Assembly (NCBI RefSeq): GCF_003946245.1
Contig: NZ_RHNN01000010.1
Span: forward strand, 62,001-126,000
Source of the DNA: Levilactobacillus cerevisiae
GTDB taxonomy: Bacteria; Bacillota; Bacilli; Lactobacillales; Lactobacillaceae
Reading direction: 5' to 3'
Length of the DNA: 64,000 nucleotides
Made by a program: the position numbers and the translations under genes
Shown here: positions 24,132-32,534 of the stretch, piece after piece
Layout of the letters: each line of letters begins with the position of its first letter
How positions within the stretch are numbered: position 1 is the first letter of the stretch
Notes under the pieces: generated by a model
Told to the model about the DNA's origin: nothing
Databases searched by the model: none
The model's input: the letters and a program-made list of their open reading frames with translations, nothing else

Positions 24132-24620
24132 ATGAAAAAAGTAATCACCAGTCTGGCCGTCTTACTAGCCAGTGTTAGTCTAGCCGGCCTCAGCGACACC
24201 GCGACCGCCCACGCCGCCAGTCAACCCAGCAAGTCGGCGACGTTGACCAAGAGCTACCGCGGGACCTGGTACGTGTATGACGGCTCTTTCAAGGAAGCTG
24301 GTTCGCCGCGCCTCTATAGCGTGGAGAAGCTCCAGTTTGCCAGCCATCATTTAAAAGTGACGCAATATCTCAGCAAGAATTCAGCGCTCACGGGCCGTAC
24401 TGAGCGGCTCTCAGCAAACTTCCAAATGCGTTATCAGAAGCGGTCGGGCGGCTACGTGATGTGGACGAACAAGCAAAAAGTGGGGACGCTGAAGCGGGCG
24501 AAGGCCAAGGTTCATGGAAAATCCATGACCGCTTTGAAGGTGACTATGCAGGGAACGAAACTAACGGCCTTTCGCCGGGCCGTGGCCAGTCATGCCGTTG
24601 GCTTTTACCAACTTAGTTAA
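24132..24620 (+). CDS. Secreted protein, tandem paralogue 5
   Basis: A 162-residue exported paralogue, last in the array. Signal peptide MKKVITSLAVLLASVSLAGLSDTATAHA, then SATLTKSYRGTWYVYDGSF and the end LTAFRRAVASHAVGFYQLS. It follows paralogue 4 by 23 bases and carries GGAGAGGAG upstream of the ATG. It is GC-richer than paralogues 1 and 2. A strong terminator follows, closing the array. A sixth, more distant relative is at 56491. Confidence 0.72.
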   Translation: MKKVITSLAVLLASVSLAGLSDTATAHAASQPSKSATLTKSYRGTWYVYDGSFKEAGSPRLYSVEKLQFASHHLKVTQYLSKNSALTGRTERLSANFQMRYQKRSGGYVMWTNKQKVGTLKRAKAKVHGKSMTALKVTMQGTKLTAFRRAVASHAVGFYQLS

Positions 24621-24631
24621 CGAATCACTCA

Positions 24632-24682
24632 AAAATAGGTTCCAACCGATGCGCACTTCAAACGCCGGTTGGAACCTATTTC
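24632..24682. terminator. Strong terminator closing the paralogue array
   Basis: AAATAGGTTCCAACCG and CGGTTGGAACCTATTT arms (16 bp perfect) between convergent genes. Confidence 0.85.
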
Positions 24683-24788
24683 TACTATAGTAAAGACATT
24701 TACTGAAGCGACAGGGTGCTGGCTGATGGGGCCTGCCAACCGCACGCCAAGGGGGCAGCGTGTTGCGTTGGACTAAGGTTACGCGTAT

Positions 24789-26438
24789 TTATTTTGCAAT
24801 ATAAGTTGTCTTGAAGTCGTAAGGCACACCAGCTGGGTTGTAGTTGATGTTCTTGACGTTCTTCCGCAACAGTTGTGACTTAGCGGCCTGGTACAGTGGA
24901 ATCGTGCCTTGATCGTTCATCAGAACCTTTTCGGCAGCAACCAGCTTGCTCCAACGCTTTGAGGCTTGGTTCCCATCCTTGTTTTCGGATTCATCGAGCA
25001 GCTTGTCGTATTGCTTGTTGGACCAGCTGGAAGTGTTGTAGCTCGAGTTGGATTCGTAAACGTCCAGGAAGTTGATTGGGTCAGCGAAAACGGATTGCCA
25101 GCCACTCAGCGTCAAATCATAATTCTTGTTATGTTGGCGCGTGATCAGTTGCACGTAAGGAATCGTATTGATGGAGACCTTAACGTTGGGCAGCTTTTGC
25201 AGCGAACTCTGGAGGAATTCGGCCGTTTGCTTGCTGGCGTCGGTGTCGGAAACCAACAGGGACACGTTGAGCGATTTCTTACCGGTCTGCTTCAGCCCTT
25301 TAGCGAGAAGCTTCTTGGCCTCAGTCAAATTGTAGGAAACGGCGGATTTCACTTCAGCTTCACTGTCAAAGCCTTCGCCCGTCTTGGGGTTGTTGCCCAT
25401 GCCGGCTGGCACGTAACCCTTGGAAACGGTCGAGCCATCTTGCAGGACGTCATCGACCAGTTGCTTGCGGTTGATGGCCAGGGAGAAGGCCTTCCGCACG
25501 TTCACGTTCTTGAAGGCGGGCACCGTCTTTTCGTTGAGACTCAGCCGTTGGGTCCCGGTTGGGAGGCGTTTAACAAAGTTTTCGTTATTCTTGTTGTTCT
25601 TGACCTGTTGGCCGTCGAGTAACGTCTCGTCGGTCTTTTTTGCATTAAATAAGTTATAACTGGTCGTCGTGCTCTTGGTCACGACCTCGTTGATCTTGGT
25701 GAGGTGGACGGCCTTCTTATCCCAGTAAGTCTGGTTCTTGGCGAGCGTCCAGGTGGTGCTCGTGCCGTTCCACTTGCTCAGACGGAAGGGCCCGTTGTAG
25801 ACGGTCGTGCTCGAGCTGGTCCCGTACTTCTTGCCGTATTTTTGCACGGCGTTTTGGTTGACCGGGTAGAAGAGGGGCCAGGCCAGTAGCTTCTTGAAGT
25901 AGGAAACGGGTTTGGTCAGCTGGACCGTCAGCTTGTATTTGCCATCGGCCTTGATGCCCAGGGAACTGAGTGACTTCTTGCCGTTGTTGATGGCCTCGGC
26001 GTTCTTGACTTGGAAGAAGTAGAAGGCATCCTGTGACGCGGTCTTGGGGTTCACGGTCCGTTGCCAGGAATAAACGAAATCCTTGGCCGTGACCTCGTCG
26101 CCGTTGGACCACTTGACGCCCTTGCGGAGGTTAAACGTGTAGGTCTTGCCGCCGTTGGTCACGCTGGTCTTGGTGGTCAGCGCGTTGGCGGGGGTGCCCT
26201 TACTGTTGAGGCGGTAGAGGCCCTCTTGCGTGTTCTGGAGCACGGTGAAGCTCAACGTGTCCGTGGCTTGGGCGATATCGTTGGTCGCTAGCTCGGAAGA
26301 CTCCGTCCAGTTGAGAACCTGCTTGTCCGCATACTTACTACTGCCATTGCTACCGCTGGTGCTGGCCTGACTGCCACACCCGGCTAAGGTTAAGAGGCTC
26401 AAAGCCGCCACCGTTAAAATCGTTCCCTTTTTCTTCAT
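24789..26438 (-). CDS. oppA: Oligopeptide ABC transporter substrate-binding lipoprotein
   Basis: A 549-residue cluster C substrate-binding protein of the OppA/SBP_bac_5 type. The signal peptide MKKKGTILTVAALSLLTLAGC ends in a lipobox with Cys21. Family motifs include ANALTTKTSVTNGGKTYTFNLRKGVKWSNGDEVTAKDFVYSWQRTVNP and NVRKAFSLAINRKQLVDDVL. No permease or ATPase genes adjoin it, so it must serve an Opp core encoded elsewhere (inference). The ATG at 26438 is chosen over an upstream TTG that overlaps GAGGAG. Expression is governed by the T-box leader at 26459-26722. Confidence 0.92.
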   Translation of the reverse strand: MKKKGTILTVAALSLLTLAGCGSQASTSGSNGSSKYADKQVLNWTESSELATNDIAQATDTLSFTVLQNTQEGLYRLNSKGTPANALTTKTSVTNGGKTYTFNLRKGVKWSNGDEVTAKDFVYSWQRTVNPKTASQDAFYFFQVKNAEAINNGKKSLSSLGIKADGKYKLTVQLTKPVSYFKKLLAWPLFYPVNQNAVQKYGKKYGTSSSTTVYNGPFRLSKWNGTSTTWTLAKNQTYWDKKAVHLTKINEVVTKSTTTSYNLFNAKKTDETLLDGQQVKNNKNNENFVKRLPTGTQRLSLNEKTVPAFKNVNVRKAFSLAINRKQLVDDVLQDGSTVSKGYVPAGMGNNPKTGEGFDSEAEVKSAVSYNLTEAKKLLAKGLKQTGKKSLNVSLLVSDTDASKQTAEFLQSSLQKLPNVKVSINTIPYVQLITRQHNKNYDLTLSGWQSVFADPINFLDVYESNSSYNTSSWSNKQYDKLLDESENKDGNQASKRWSKLVAAEKVLMNDQGTIPLYQAAKSQLLRKNVKNINYNPAGVPYDFKTTYIAK

Positions 26439-26458
26439 CCCAATGCATCTCCTCAAAA

Positions 26459-26722
26459 TAAAATCGTCCCTATGTAATTAAACATAAGGACGATTTCACT
26501 CGCGGTACCACCTTGATTTATGGGGGACTCACATCCACCATCTCCGTAACTTCTGTTGCCAAAAGTCGGAAGCGGTAACGGGCTTCAAATCGAACAATCA
26601 GCTTCCACCAATTGTTAGCTACCAGGCTCATCTTCGCTGCTCCGTTGTAAGCCACCTTTTCAGCTACCGGTGGTCTCTGAACTTAGCGGGAACGGCTACT
26701 CTTCCTGGTGATGCGTTCGTGT
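26459..26722 (-). promoter_or_regulatory. T-box riboswitch upstream of oppA
   Basis: The minus strand contains the T-box consensus AAGGTGGTACCGCG (26514-26501), followed by a terminator AAATCGTCC...GGACGATTTT with a T-run (26496-26459). Stem I begins near 26705 with AGAGTAG and has GCGAAGATGAGCC on its 3' side. The specifier is within GAAGATGAG, read as AUG (methionine) or GAU (aspartate) depending on register; I favour methionine. Uncharged tRNA would stabilise the antiterminator and switch on peptide uptake. Confidence 0.9.
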
Positions 26723-26739
26723 TTTCTAATATGGCTCTA

Positions 26740-26768
26740 ATAATAGCGAGCTGCGGTGAGTTTGTCAA
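26740..26768 (-). promoter_or_regulatory. Promoter of the T-box/oppA unit
   Basis: TTGACA (26768-26763), 17 bases, TATTAT (26745-26740) on the minus strand. The AT-rich region 26770-27000 between the divergent units shows nothing else I can name. Confidence 0.75.
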
Positions 26769-27011
26769 CAGGGAAAGTTGAATTTGTTTAAAGGCTTGGT
26801 GGCGGGGATGCGGGGTACTTATAGGAGGAGATGGGATTGGGCGGTGGAAAATATAATTATTTTTATCATGGAATTCACATTTTGGAAATGGGTGATTGTT
26901 TTGGGTTTTTATGCAGGGTAAAACGTGGTACTTGGATATGATTAATTTGATTTGCGGTTCAAAAATGTGTGCGCCCCTCAACCTCATTTTGTGAAACAAG
27001 TAACTGGTTAG

Positions 27012-27035
27012 ACCACCGCTTACATAACTTACATT
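27012..27035 (+). promoter_or_regulatory. Candidate regulator sites before the AEC permease
   Basis: A direct repeat CTTACATAACTTACATT (27019-27035, two CTTACAT units at 9-bp spacing) overlaps a partial cre-like GTAAGCGG on the other strand. CitB-type regulators bind AT-rich sites in such positions, so this is a candidate target of the 30919 response regulator. Confidence 0.35.
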
Positions 27036-27121
27036 AATTGCAAAACTTTCGCTATGTATATTACTGAGCAAGATGGCAGTAAACTAAGGTCATCAATTGG
27101 AAAACATACGGAGGCGACACC

Positions 27122-28195
27122 ATGAGCGTGTTAAAAGCAGTTGAGTCAACTTTCACGAATGCAGCAATTATTAGTTCCATCACATCGACGATTTTCATTA
27201 TCTTACTGGGATTCTTCCTTCGGCGACGGGGGACGTTCGGCGCAAACTTTGGGAAGGTTTTGACCAAAGTCGCATTGACGGTTGCCATTCCTGCCTTGGC
27301 ATTCAATTCATTCATGCAACCCATGGATGGCGATGCCTTCAAGCAAGGAATGGGTGTCTTGGTCTGGGGGATTGTGATTTATATTCTTTTGATTCTGGTC
27401 ACGCCGTTTCTCTACCAGCGTTACGTTAAGGGAGAACGTGAAGTTTTAGCAATCTTAACGACGTTTGGTTCGACCACATTTTTCGGGATTCCCATTGTGG
27501 GTGCAGTCTATGGCGCCAAAGGGGTTATGTACAGTTCCATCTTCAACATTGGCTATCGAATCTTCCTGTACTCGTATGCCTACATCAAGATGTCTGGCTT
27601 GAAAATGGAAGCCAAAAACATTAAGAAGATGTTTGCCAACCCAATTGTTATCGCTACTTTCTTGGGGCTCTTCATGTGGTTAGCCCAACACATGGTGCCA
27701 CAAATGACGGTGACCACGGCAGTCAATGGTGTTCAAACGACTGGCTTGTCAACCGTTGCTTTTTACCGAATTGACCAAACCGCGTTGTGGCTCTACAAGC
27801 CGCTCTCTTACCTGGCAAATCTCTCATCACCACTAGCCTGGTTGGCCATTGGTGTGACCCTGGGTTCAATCTCATTCAAGGATGCTGCTAAGGACAAGAC
27901 GCCATGGTATTACGCCTTGAACAAAGTTGTTATGGTACCCTTATTGAACCTGGTCATTCTCTGGTTGCTGAACGTCACGGGAATCTTGCCACTCAGCTTT
28001 GTCGCCGTGGCGACGGTCGTGGTTATGATGGCAACACCAACGGCTTCGGTTGCATCGGCGTATGCGATTAGCTTTGATAGAGAAGCGGTTATGTCCTCCA
28101 ATGCCGCTTTCATCTCGACCATCTGTGCGGTTGTGATGATGCCGATTTGGATCGCCGTCTTGCAGGTAATCAGTGGCCTTGGAATCTTCAAATAA
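27122..28195 (+). CDS. AEC-family transporter (malate permease-like)
   Basis: A 357-residue membrane protein of the auxin efflux carrier/bile-acid-type family, with about ten helices in two repeats. TSTIFIILLGFFLRRRGTFGANFGKVLTKVALTVAIPALAFNSFM is the N-terminal repeat with the family Pro-kinked helix, and TPTASVASAYAISFDREAVMSSNAAFISTICAVVMMPIW the C-terminal one. Bacterial members carry malate, malonate or other hydroxy- and oxo-acids. It is followed after 21 bases by a D-2-hydroxyacid dehydrogenase and then a CitA/CitB-type sensor system, suggesting uptake of a 2-hydroxy or 2-oxo acid. GGAGG precedes the ATG. Confidence 0.85.
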   Translation: MSVLKAVESTFTNAAIISSITSTIFIILLGFFLRRRGTFGANFGKVLTKVALTVAIPALAFNSFMQPMDGDAFKQGMGVLVWGIVIYILLILVTPFLYQRYVKGEREVLAILTTFGSTTFFGIPIVGAVYGAKGVMYSSIFNIGYRIFLYSYAYIKMSGLKMEAKNIKKMFANPIVIATFLGLFMWLAQHMVPQMTVTTAVNGVQTTGLSTVAFYRIDQTALWLYKPLSYLANLSSPLAWLAIGVTLGSISFKDAAKDKTPWYYALNKVVMVPLLNLVILWLLNVTGILPLSFVAVATVVVMMATPTASVASAYAISFDREAVMSSNAAFISTICAVVMMPIWIAVLQVISGLGIFK

Positions 28196-28216
28196 GAAAA
28201 AGGATGGCAGATAAAA

Positions 28217-29221
28217 ATGACAAAAATCACAGCATATGGGGTCCGTCCCATTGAGAAACCTTACTTTGACAAACTGAATAAATATAACTTTGAGATGACG
28301 TACGTTGAGGACCTGCTGACGCACGACAATGTCGAAGCTGCTAAGGGGACTGACGCCGTTTTAGTTCGCGGAAATTGTGTGGTTGATCGACAGAACTTGG
28401 AAAAATTTGCCGCCTGGGGCATTAAGCGCGTGTTCACCCGCTCCGTTGGTTACAACCATATGGACTTACAGAGTGCGGCTGAGTTAGGCATCCAAATGGC
28501 CCGCGTGCCAGGCTACTCACCCTATGCGGTGGCTGAACTGGCATTTACGCTAGGAATGACATTATTCCGTCACGTCAATCTCGGTATCAGTCAAACGCGC
28601 CAGGGCAACTTCACCATCTCACCAGCTATGTTTAGCAAAGAAATTCATACGGCTACGGTCGGCATTGTGGGGATCGGCCGTATCGGCTATACCGAAGCCA
28701 AGCTGTACAAAGCCTTGGGGGCCAAGATTGTGGCCTACGATCCATATCCGTCAGATGCCGCGAAGGACTTAGCAGAGATGGGAACGCTAGAGGACGTGCT
28801 ACAACAAAGTGACATTGTCTCCATTCACGTGCCCTACTTCCCGGGCAAAAATGAGGACCTCGTGGATGCCAGTTTTATTGGTAAAATGAAGCCGGGTGCC
28901 GTGCTAATTAATACGGCGCGTGGCGAACTGGCTAACGTGGACGCCATTCTAAACGGCCTGGACACCGACCAAATTAGTGGTTATGGGGCCGACGTCGTGG
29001 ATGACGAGGTTAATATCATTGGAAAATCATTTGATACCGAAGCAGCGATTCCCGATGCCGGCGTTCGGCGGTTAGTAGCTGCTAACCCGAAAGTCTTGAT
29101 TACGCCACACGTGGGGTCATACACGGAACCGGCGTTGGAAGACATGATCAGTATCAGTTATGATAATTTTAATGAAGCACTGACCACGGGCACGACGAAA
29201 AACGAAATTAAAGCTAAATAA
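28217..29221 (+). CDS. D-2-hydroxyacid dehydrogenase (D-lactate dehydrogenase-like)
   Basis: A 334-residue NAD-dependent oxidoreductase of the D-isomer family, interconverting 2-oxo and D-2-hydroxy acids. The Rossmann motif is VGIVGIGRIGYTEAKLYKALGAKIVAYDPYP. Substrate and catalytic residues are Arg in NTARGEL, the acidic DVVDDE region and His in TPHVGSYTE. SVGYNHMDL matches the LdhA/D-HicDH branch. Sitting next to a permease and a hydroxyacid-type sensor kinase, it is more likely catabolic for an imported acid than the main fermentative D-LDH (inference). A clear terminator follows. Confidence 0.9.
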   Translation: MTKITAYGVRPIEKPYFDKLNKYNFEMTYVEDLLTHDNVEAAKGTDAVLVRGNCVVDRQNLEKFAAWGIKRVFTRSVGYNHMDLQSAAELGIQMARVPGYSPYAVAELAFTLGMTLFRHVNLGISQTRQGNFTISPAMFSKEIHTATVGIVGIGRIGYTEAKLYKALGAKIVAYDPYPSDAAKDLAEMGTLEDVLQQSDIVSIHVPYFPGKNEDLVDASFIGKMKPGAVLINTARGELANVDAILNGLDTDQISGYGADVVDDEVNIIGKSFDTEAAIPDAGVRRLVAANPKVLITPHVGSYTEPALEDMISISYDNFNEALTTGTTKNEIKAK

Positions 29222-29225
29222 AACA

Positions 29226-29274
29226 GTAGACCCGTCTTAAATTGTGTTGGCAATTCGAGACGGGTCTATTGTTT
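29226..29274 (+). terminator. Intrinsic terminator after the dehydrogenase
   Basis: TAGACCCGTCT (29227-29237) and AGACGGGTCTA (29258-29268) followed by TTGTTTT. Confidence 0.8.
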
Positions 29275-29317
29275 TCGGTAGGCTGAATCACGTATGATTA
29301 AGGACGAGGTGGCGCAC

Positions 29318-30922
29318 ATGGCATTTTTCAAGAGACATATACCATTTTGGGTGATTGTGATTGCCGTTATGACGGTGACAATTGGTCTTTCCGTGGCAAC
29401 AACAACCGTCCTAATTCAGCGAGATACCGTTGCTGAAAGTAAGCAGACGACACAACACCGGATCCTGCGGGTAGCGCGGGCTACGGCCAAAATGCCGGAA
29501 GTCAAGGCGGTGATTCAACAATCTAATCAGGGTTCCAATCAGAATCTACAGAAATTTTCCAGAAGTCTGGTTAAACGGGATGATGTCGATTTCATTGTTA
29601 TTTTGAATCATAACTTAATCCGGCTTTCTCATCCGAAAAATAGTGGGGTCGGTCACCATTTTAGTTCGCTCAAGGATCCAGTTCCGGCACTTTACGGGCA
29701 TGTTCACTACTCGCAAGAGCCGGGAATATTAGGCCCGGAATACCGGGTGTTTTATCCCGTCTATCGTGGTAAAAGCGTTGTTGGCGTCGTTTGCGTGGGG
29801 ATGACGCAAAAAAACATACGTGATCAGATAGCCAAACGCACGCGGCCCATTTGGATTGGGGGCCTCGTCGGCATCATTACCGGCGCGATATTAGCATTCT
29901 TATTGGGGATGTATCTTCGCTACATTTTGCTGGGGATGACCCCCAAAGAAATCGCGGAGCGAACGGCACGACAGACACTGATTGATGATTCATTGCCAGA
30001 AGGTATTGTGGCGATTAACAACCATGGAATTGTGATTTCGGCCAATCAAGTGGCGGTTGATCTCTTTGGAACTGAGCTGGCCGTTAATAAAAAGCTTCCG
30101 GCAAACCTGCAGACGATGCTGTTTCCTGGTGAGGTTGCCGCGAACACTGACAATGGTTCGGAAATAGAGTTTCAGGATAAACAATTATTGCTCTCAACCA
30201 ATAGTCTGAAAGTTCGGGAACGCCAGATTGGTCAAGTCGTCTTAATTCGAGATATGTCGGAGATCTCCGGCCTACTGAATAAATTAACCGGAACGGAGCA
30301 TTACGTTTCTTCACTGCGGGCCCAGACGCATGAGTTTATGAATCAGCTACAGGTGATCAATGGCCTCCTGGAGTTAGAAGACTACCCTGAGGTGACAAAA
30401 TTTATTCAGCAGATCACGGATACCTATCATCAGGACGTGGGTTACATCTCGGATAAAATTAAGTGGCCGGCAATGGTGGGTTTGCTCCTTGGGAAAAGCA
30501 AAGAAGCTAAGGAACAACAGATTTCGTTTGAAATTACGGCGGATTCGTACGTGCCACAGCTGTTGCTGGAGAGTCACGTGGAAGTCTTATTGTTGCGGAT
30601 TGTCTCCAACCTGTTAGATAATGCTTTAACAGCGTTTGACAACATGAGTCCTGAAAATAAAGTCAGTTTGCAGCTGCAATTTCAAGCGGAGACTGCCAAA
30701 TTAAAGATTAGCGTTGCCGATAATGGTCACGGAATTTCGCCGGCGGTACGGAAGAAAATGTTTGAGCAGGGATTTTCGACCAAAGGAGATAATCGGGGTT
30801 ACGGGATGACCTTGATTCGTTCAGCGGTTGACGAACTGAAAGGCAAGCTAACGGTTGCAGACAATCATCCCAAGGGAAGCCGACTGACGGCAGTGGTCGA
30901 AGTGAAGGAGATAACAGTATGA
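29318..30922 (+). CDS. CitA/DcuS/MaeK-type sensor histidine kinase
   Basis: A 534-residue membrane kinase. Two helices (about 11-33 and 178-202) flank an extracytoplasmic PAS/Cache sensor of the CitA fold, with RDDVDFIVILNHNLIRLSHP and GPEYRVFYPVYRGKSVVGVVCVG. A cytosolic PAS domain (about 215-320) precedes the Spo0B-like phosphorylation segment THEFMNQLQVINGLLELEDY (His338). The ATPase domain has NLLDNALTAF, VADNGHGI and GYGMTLI boxes. Such kinases sense di- and tricarboxylates or hydroxy acids. The ATG at 29318 follows GAGGTGG; the ATG at 29294 lacks a site. Confidence 0.9.
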   Translation: MAFFKRHIPFWVIVIAVMTVTIGLSVATTTVLIQRDTVAESKQTTQHRILRVARATAKMPEVKAVIQQSNQGSNQNLQKFSRSLVKRDDVDFIVILNHNLIRLSHPKNSGVGHHFSSLKDPVPALYGHVHYSQEPGILGPEYRVFYPVYRGKSVVGVVCVGMTQKNIRDQIAKRTRPIWIGGLVGIITGAILAFLLGMYLRYILLGMTPKEIAERTARQTLIDDSLPEGIVAINNHGIVISANQVAVDLFGTELAVNKKLPANLQTMLFPGEVAANTDNGSEIEFQDKQLLLSTNSLKVRERQIGQVVLIRDMSEISGLLNKLTGTEHYVSSLRAQTHEFMNQLQVINGLLELEDYPEVTKFIQQITDTYHQDVGYISDKIKWPAMVGLLLGKSKEAKEQQISFEITADSYVPQLLLESHVEVLLLRIVSNLLDNALTAFDNMSPENKVSLQLQFQAETAKLKISVADNGHGISPAVRKKMFEQGFSTKGDNRGYGMTLIRSAVDELKGKLTVADNHPKGSRLTAVVEVKEITV

Positions 30923-31632
30923 AGATCTTAATCGTAGAAGATGATCCGATGGTCCGCATGATTAATCATAGATTTCTAGAGCGAATCGCTGAATTGAAGG
31001 ATGCAACGGTGACGGAAAGTGAGAGTGCTGTTGCGGCCCTAGATTTACCTGATCTGGCGGATTACGAGCTGGTTCTGTTAGATATGTATTTGCCGCAGAT
31101 TAACGGGACCCAGTTTCTCAGTGAATTAGTGCAACGACAACTTCATCCGCAAGTGATCATGATGACGGCTGCCAATGACCAGCAAACGTTGAAGGAAGCC
31201 GTGAATTACGGCGTTTTGGATTTCCTAATCAAGCCTTTTTCCTTTGACCGCTTTCAAAAGGCGATTGATAAGTACCTGAAGATGATGGTCGTTGATCATA
31301 AAACGACGGTGTCGCAAACGGATTTGGATAGCCTATTTTTAGGGGACGTGACGGCCGTGCAAAGTGGCGGTCGCAAGGCGTTGCCTAAAGGCTTGTCACG
31401 CTTGTCGCTCCGAAAAATTGTGGCAGCCCTACAAGAGTTTCCCGCGACGTTTGCCAACCAAGAAGTCGCTGATCATACCGGTTTATCACGAGTCTCCACG
31501 AAGAAGTACCTGGATTTCTTGGCTGAAATTGACTATCTTAACTCAGAAATTGTTTACCAGAAGAGTGGCCGACCGCTGACCAAATTTGCCATTAATCAGC
31601 AACAAGTGCAAGTTATTCACGACTATTTGTAG
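30919..31632 (+). CDS. CitB/MaeR-type response regulator
   Basis: A 237-residue regulator that overlaps the kinase gene by four bases. The receiver domain has the acidic pocket VEDDP, phospho-acceptor Asp55 in VLLDMYLPQ and Lys105 in FLIKPFSF. The C-terminal half has the CitB-family HTH (FANQEVADHTGLSRVSTKKYLDFLAEIDYL). By position and family it should control the AEC permease/dehydrogenase genes in response to the kinase. The arrangement resembles the mae locus of Lacticaseibacillus casei, but with a dehydrogenase in place of malic enzyme. A bidirectional terminator follows. Confidence 0.9.
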   Translation: MKILIVEDDPMVRMINHRFLERIAELKDATVTESESAVAALDLPDLADYELVLLDMYLPQINGTQFLSELVQRQLHPQVIMMTAANDQQTLKEAVNYGVLDFLIKPFSFDRFQKAIDKYLKMMVVDHKTTVSQTDLDSLFLGDVTAVQSGGRKALPKGLSRLSLRKIVAALQEFPATFANQEVADHTGLSRVSTKKYLDFLAEIDYLNSEIVYQKSGRPLTKFAINQQQVQVIHDYL

Positions 31633-31640
31633 CCACAAAA

Positions 31641-31680
31641 AAACGGAACGCCAACCAAGGGCCAGCGTTCCGTTTTGCAT
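31641..31680. terminator. Bidirectional intrinsic terminator
   Basis: AAACGGAACGC and GCGTTCCGTTTT arms between convergent genes, A-run and T-run outside. Confidence 0.8.
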
Positions 31681-31692
31681 CTCACAATAAAT

Positions 31693-32352
31693 TTACCCCG
31701 CGCAGTAAGGCACCGGTTTACTATAATAATACCCCTGTGCGATCTCCGCGTTGTACTGCTGCGCCAAGGCCACGTCGCTTTGATCTTCGATGCCCTCCAG
31801 CGTGAAGCCCAGCTGGTACATGTCGGCAATCTTGCGCCAGGCGTTTAAGCTCGGCAGCAATTCCTTTTGCCGGTGCTGCAGGCGAAAGTTCTGCATGGCA
31901 AATTTAATACTGTCCATAAACGGCAGCACGTCTTGGATGGCCGGGCACCACGGGTTATCCGTGCCGACGTCATCCAGACTCAATTTGATGTCAAACGAGC
32001 GGTACAACGGCACGTAGCGGTGGAGTTCTTCCAGGTTAGGCGCCTCCGTCAGTTCAATGATTAGGTTTAAATTTTTAATGGATTTCTTCAGGTGAATCAG
32101 GTGGCCGATCGTTTCGCGGTCCGTGAATTGCGCCCGGTTCAGATTAAATGAAATCTCGGGATTGTCCTTGTGATCCTTTAAAATGTTCGTGATCTCTTGG
32201 TAGGACAGTGAGACTTGCTGGTCCATTGGGAGCGCCGTGAAATCGGTCGGCGTGACCCAGTAGTCGTGATGATATGAACGTAGTAATAATTCATAACCAG
32301 CTAATTTTTGCGTGACCGCGTTGACTTGCGGCTGGACGAAAAAGCGATACAT
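31693..32352 (-). CDS. Stand-alone EAL-domain protein
   Basis: A 219-residue single-domain EAL protein, the family of c-di-GMP phosphodiesterases. The signature appears as GYELLLRS (Glu21 of the ELL variant), then SFNLNRAQF, LIIELTEA, LSLDDVGTDN (DDFG variant), IKFAMQNF, TLEGIED and AQGYYYSKPV. Most metal and catalytic positions are therefore kept, but several motif residues are atypical, and no GGDEF partner is in the window. It may be a weak phosphodiesterase or a c-di-GMP or protein-binding relic. The ATG at 32352 is chosen; a TTG at 32376 lacks a binding site. Confidence 0.85.
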   Translation of the reverse strand: MYRFFVQPQVNAVTQKLAGYELLLRSYHHDYWVTPTDFTALPMDQQVSLSYQEITNILKDHKDNPEISFNLNRAQFTDRETIGHLIHLKKSIKNLNLIIELTEAPNLEELHRYVPLYRSFDIKLSLDDVGTDNPWCPAIQDVLPFMDSIKFAMQNFRLQHRQKELLPSLNAWRKIADMYQLGFTLEGIEDQSDVALAQQYNAEIAQGYYYSKPVPYCAG

Positions 32353-32534
32353 TTTAAAAGAAAATCCCCTTTCCAAAAATTGCGGGTGATAAAGTCATAC
32401 TGAGTATTATACCGCATCCCGCAATTGATTTATAGCCGTAATGGTGCACGACTTTAGTAATTTGTCACCCCACTTTGGCAGGGTCGTCCGCTAAGTGAAC
32501 GGTTGACCTAGGCAAAAGGGTAACACTTGTGACT

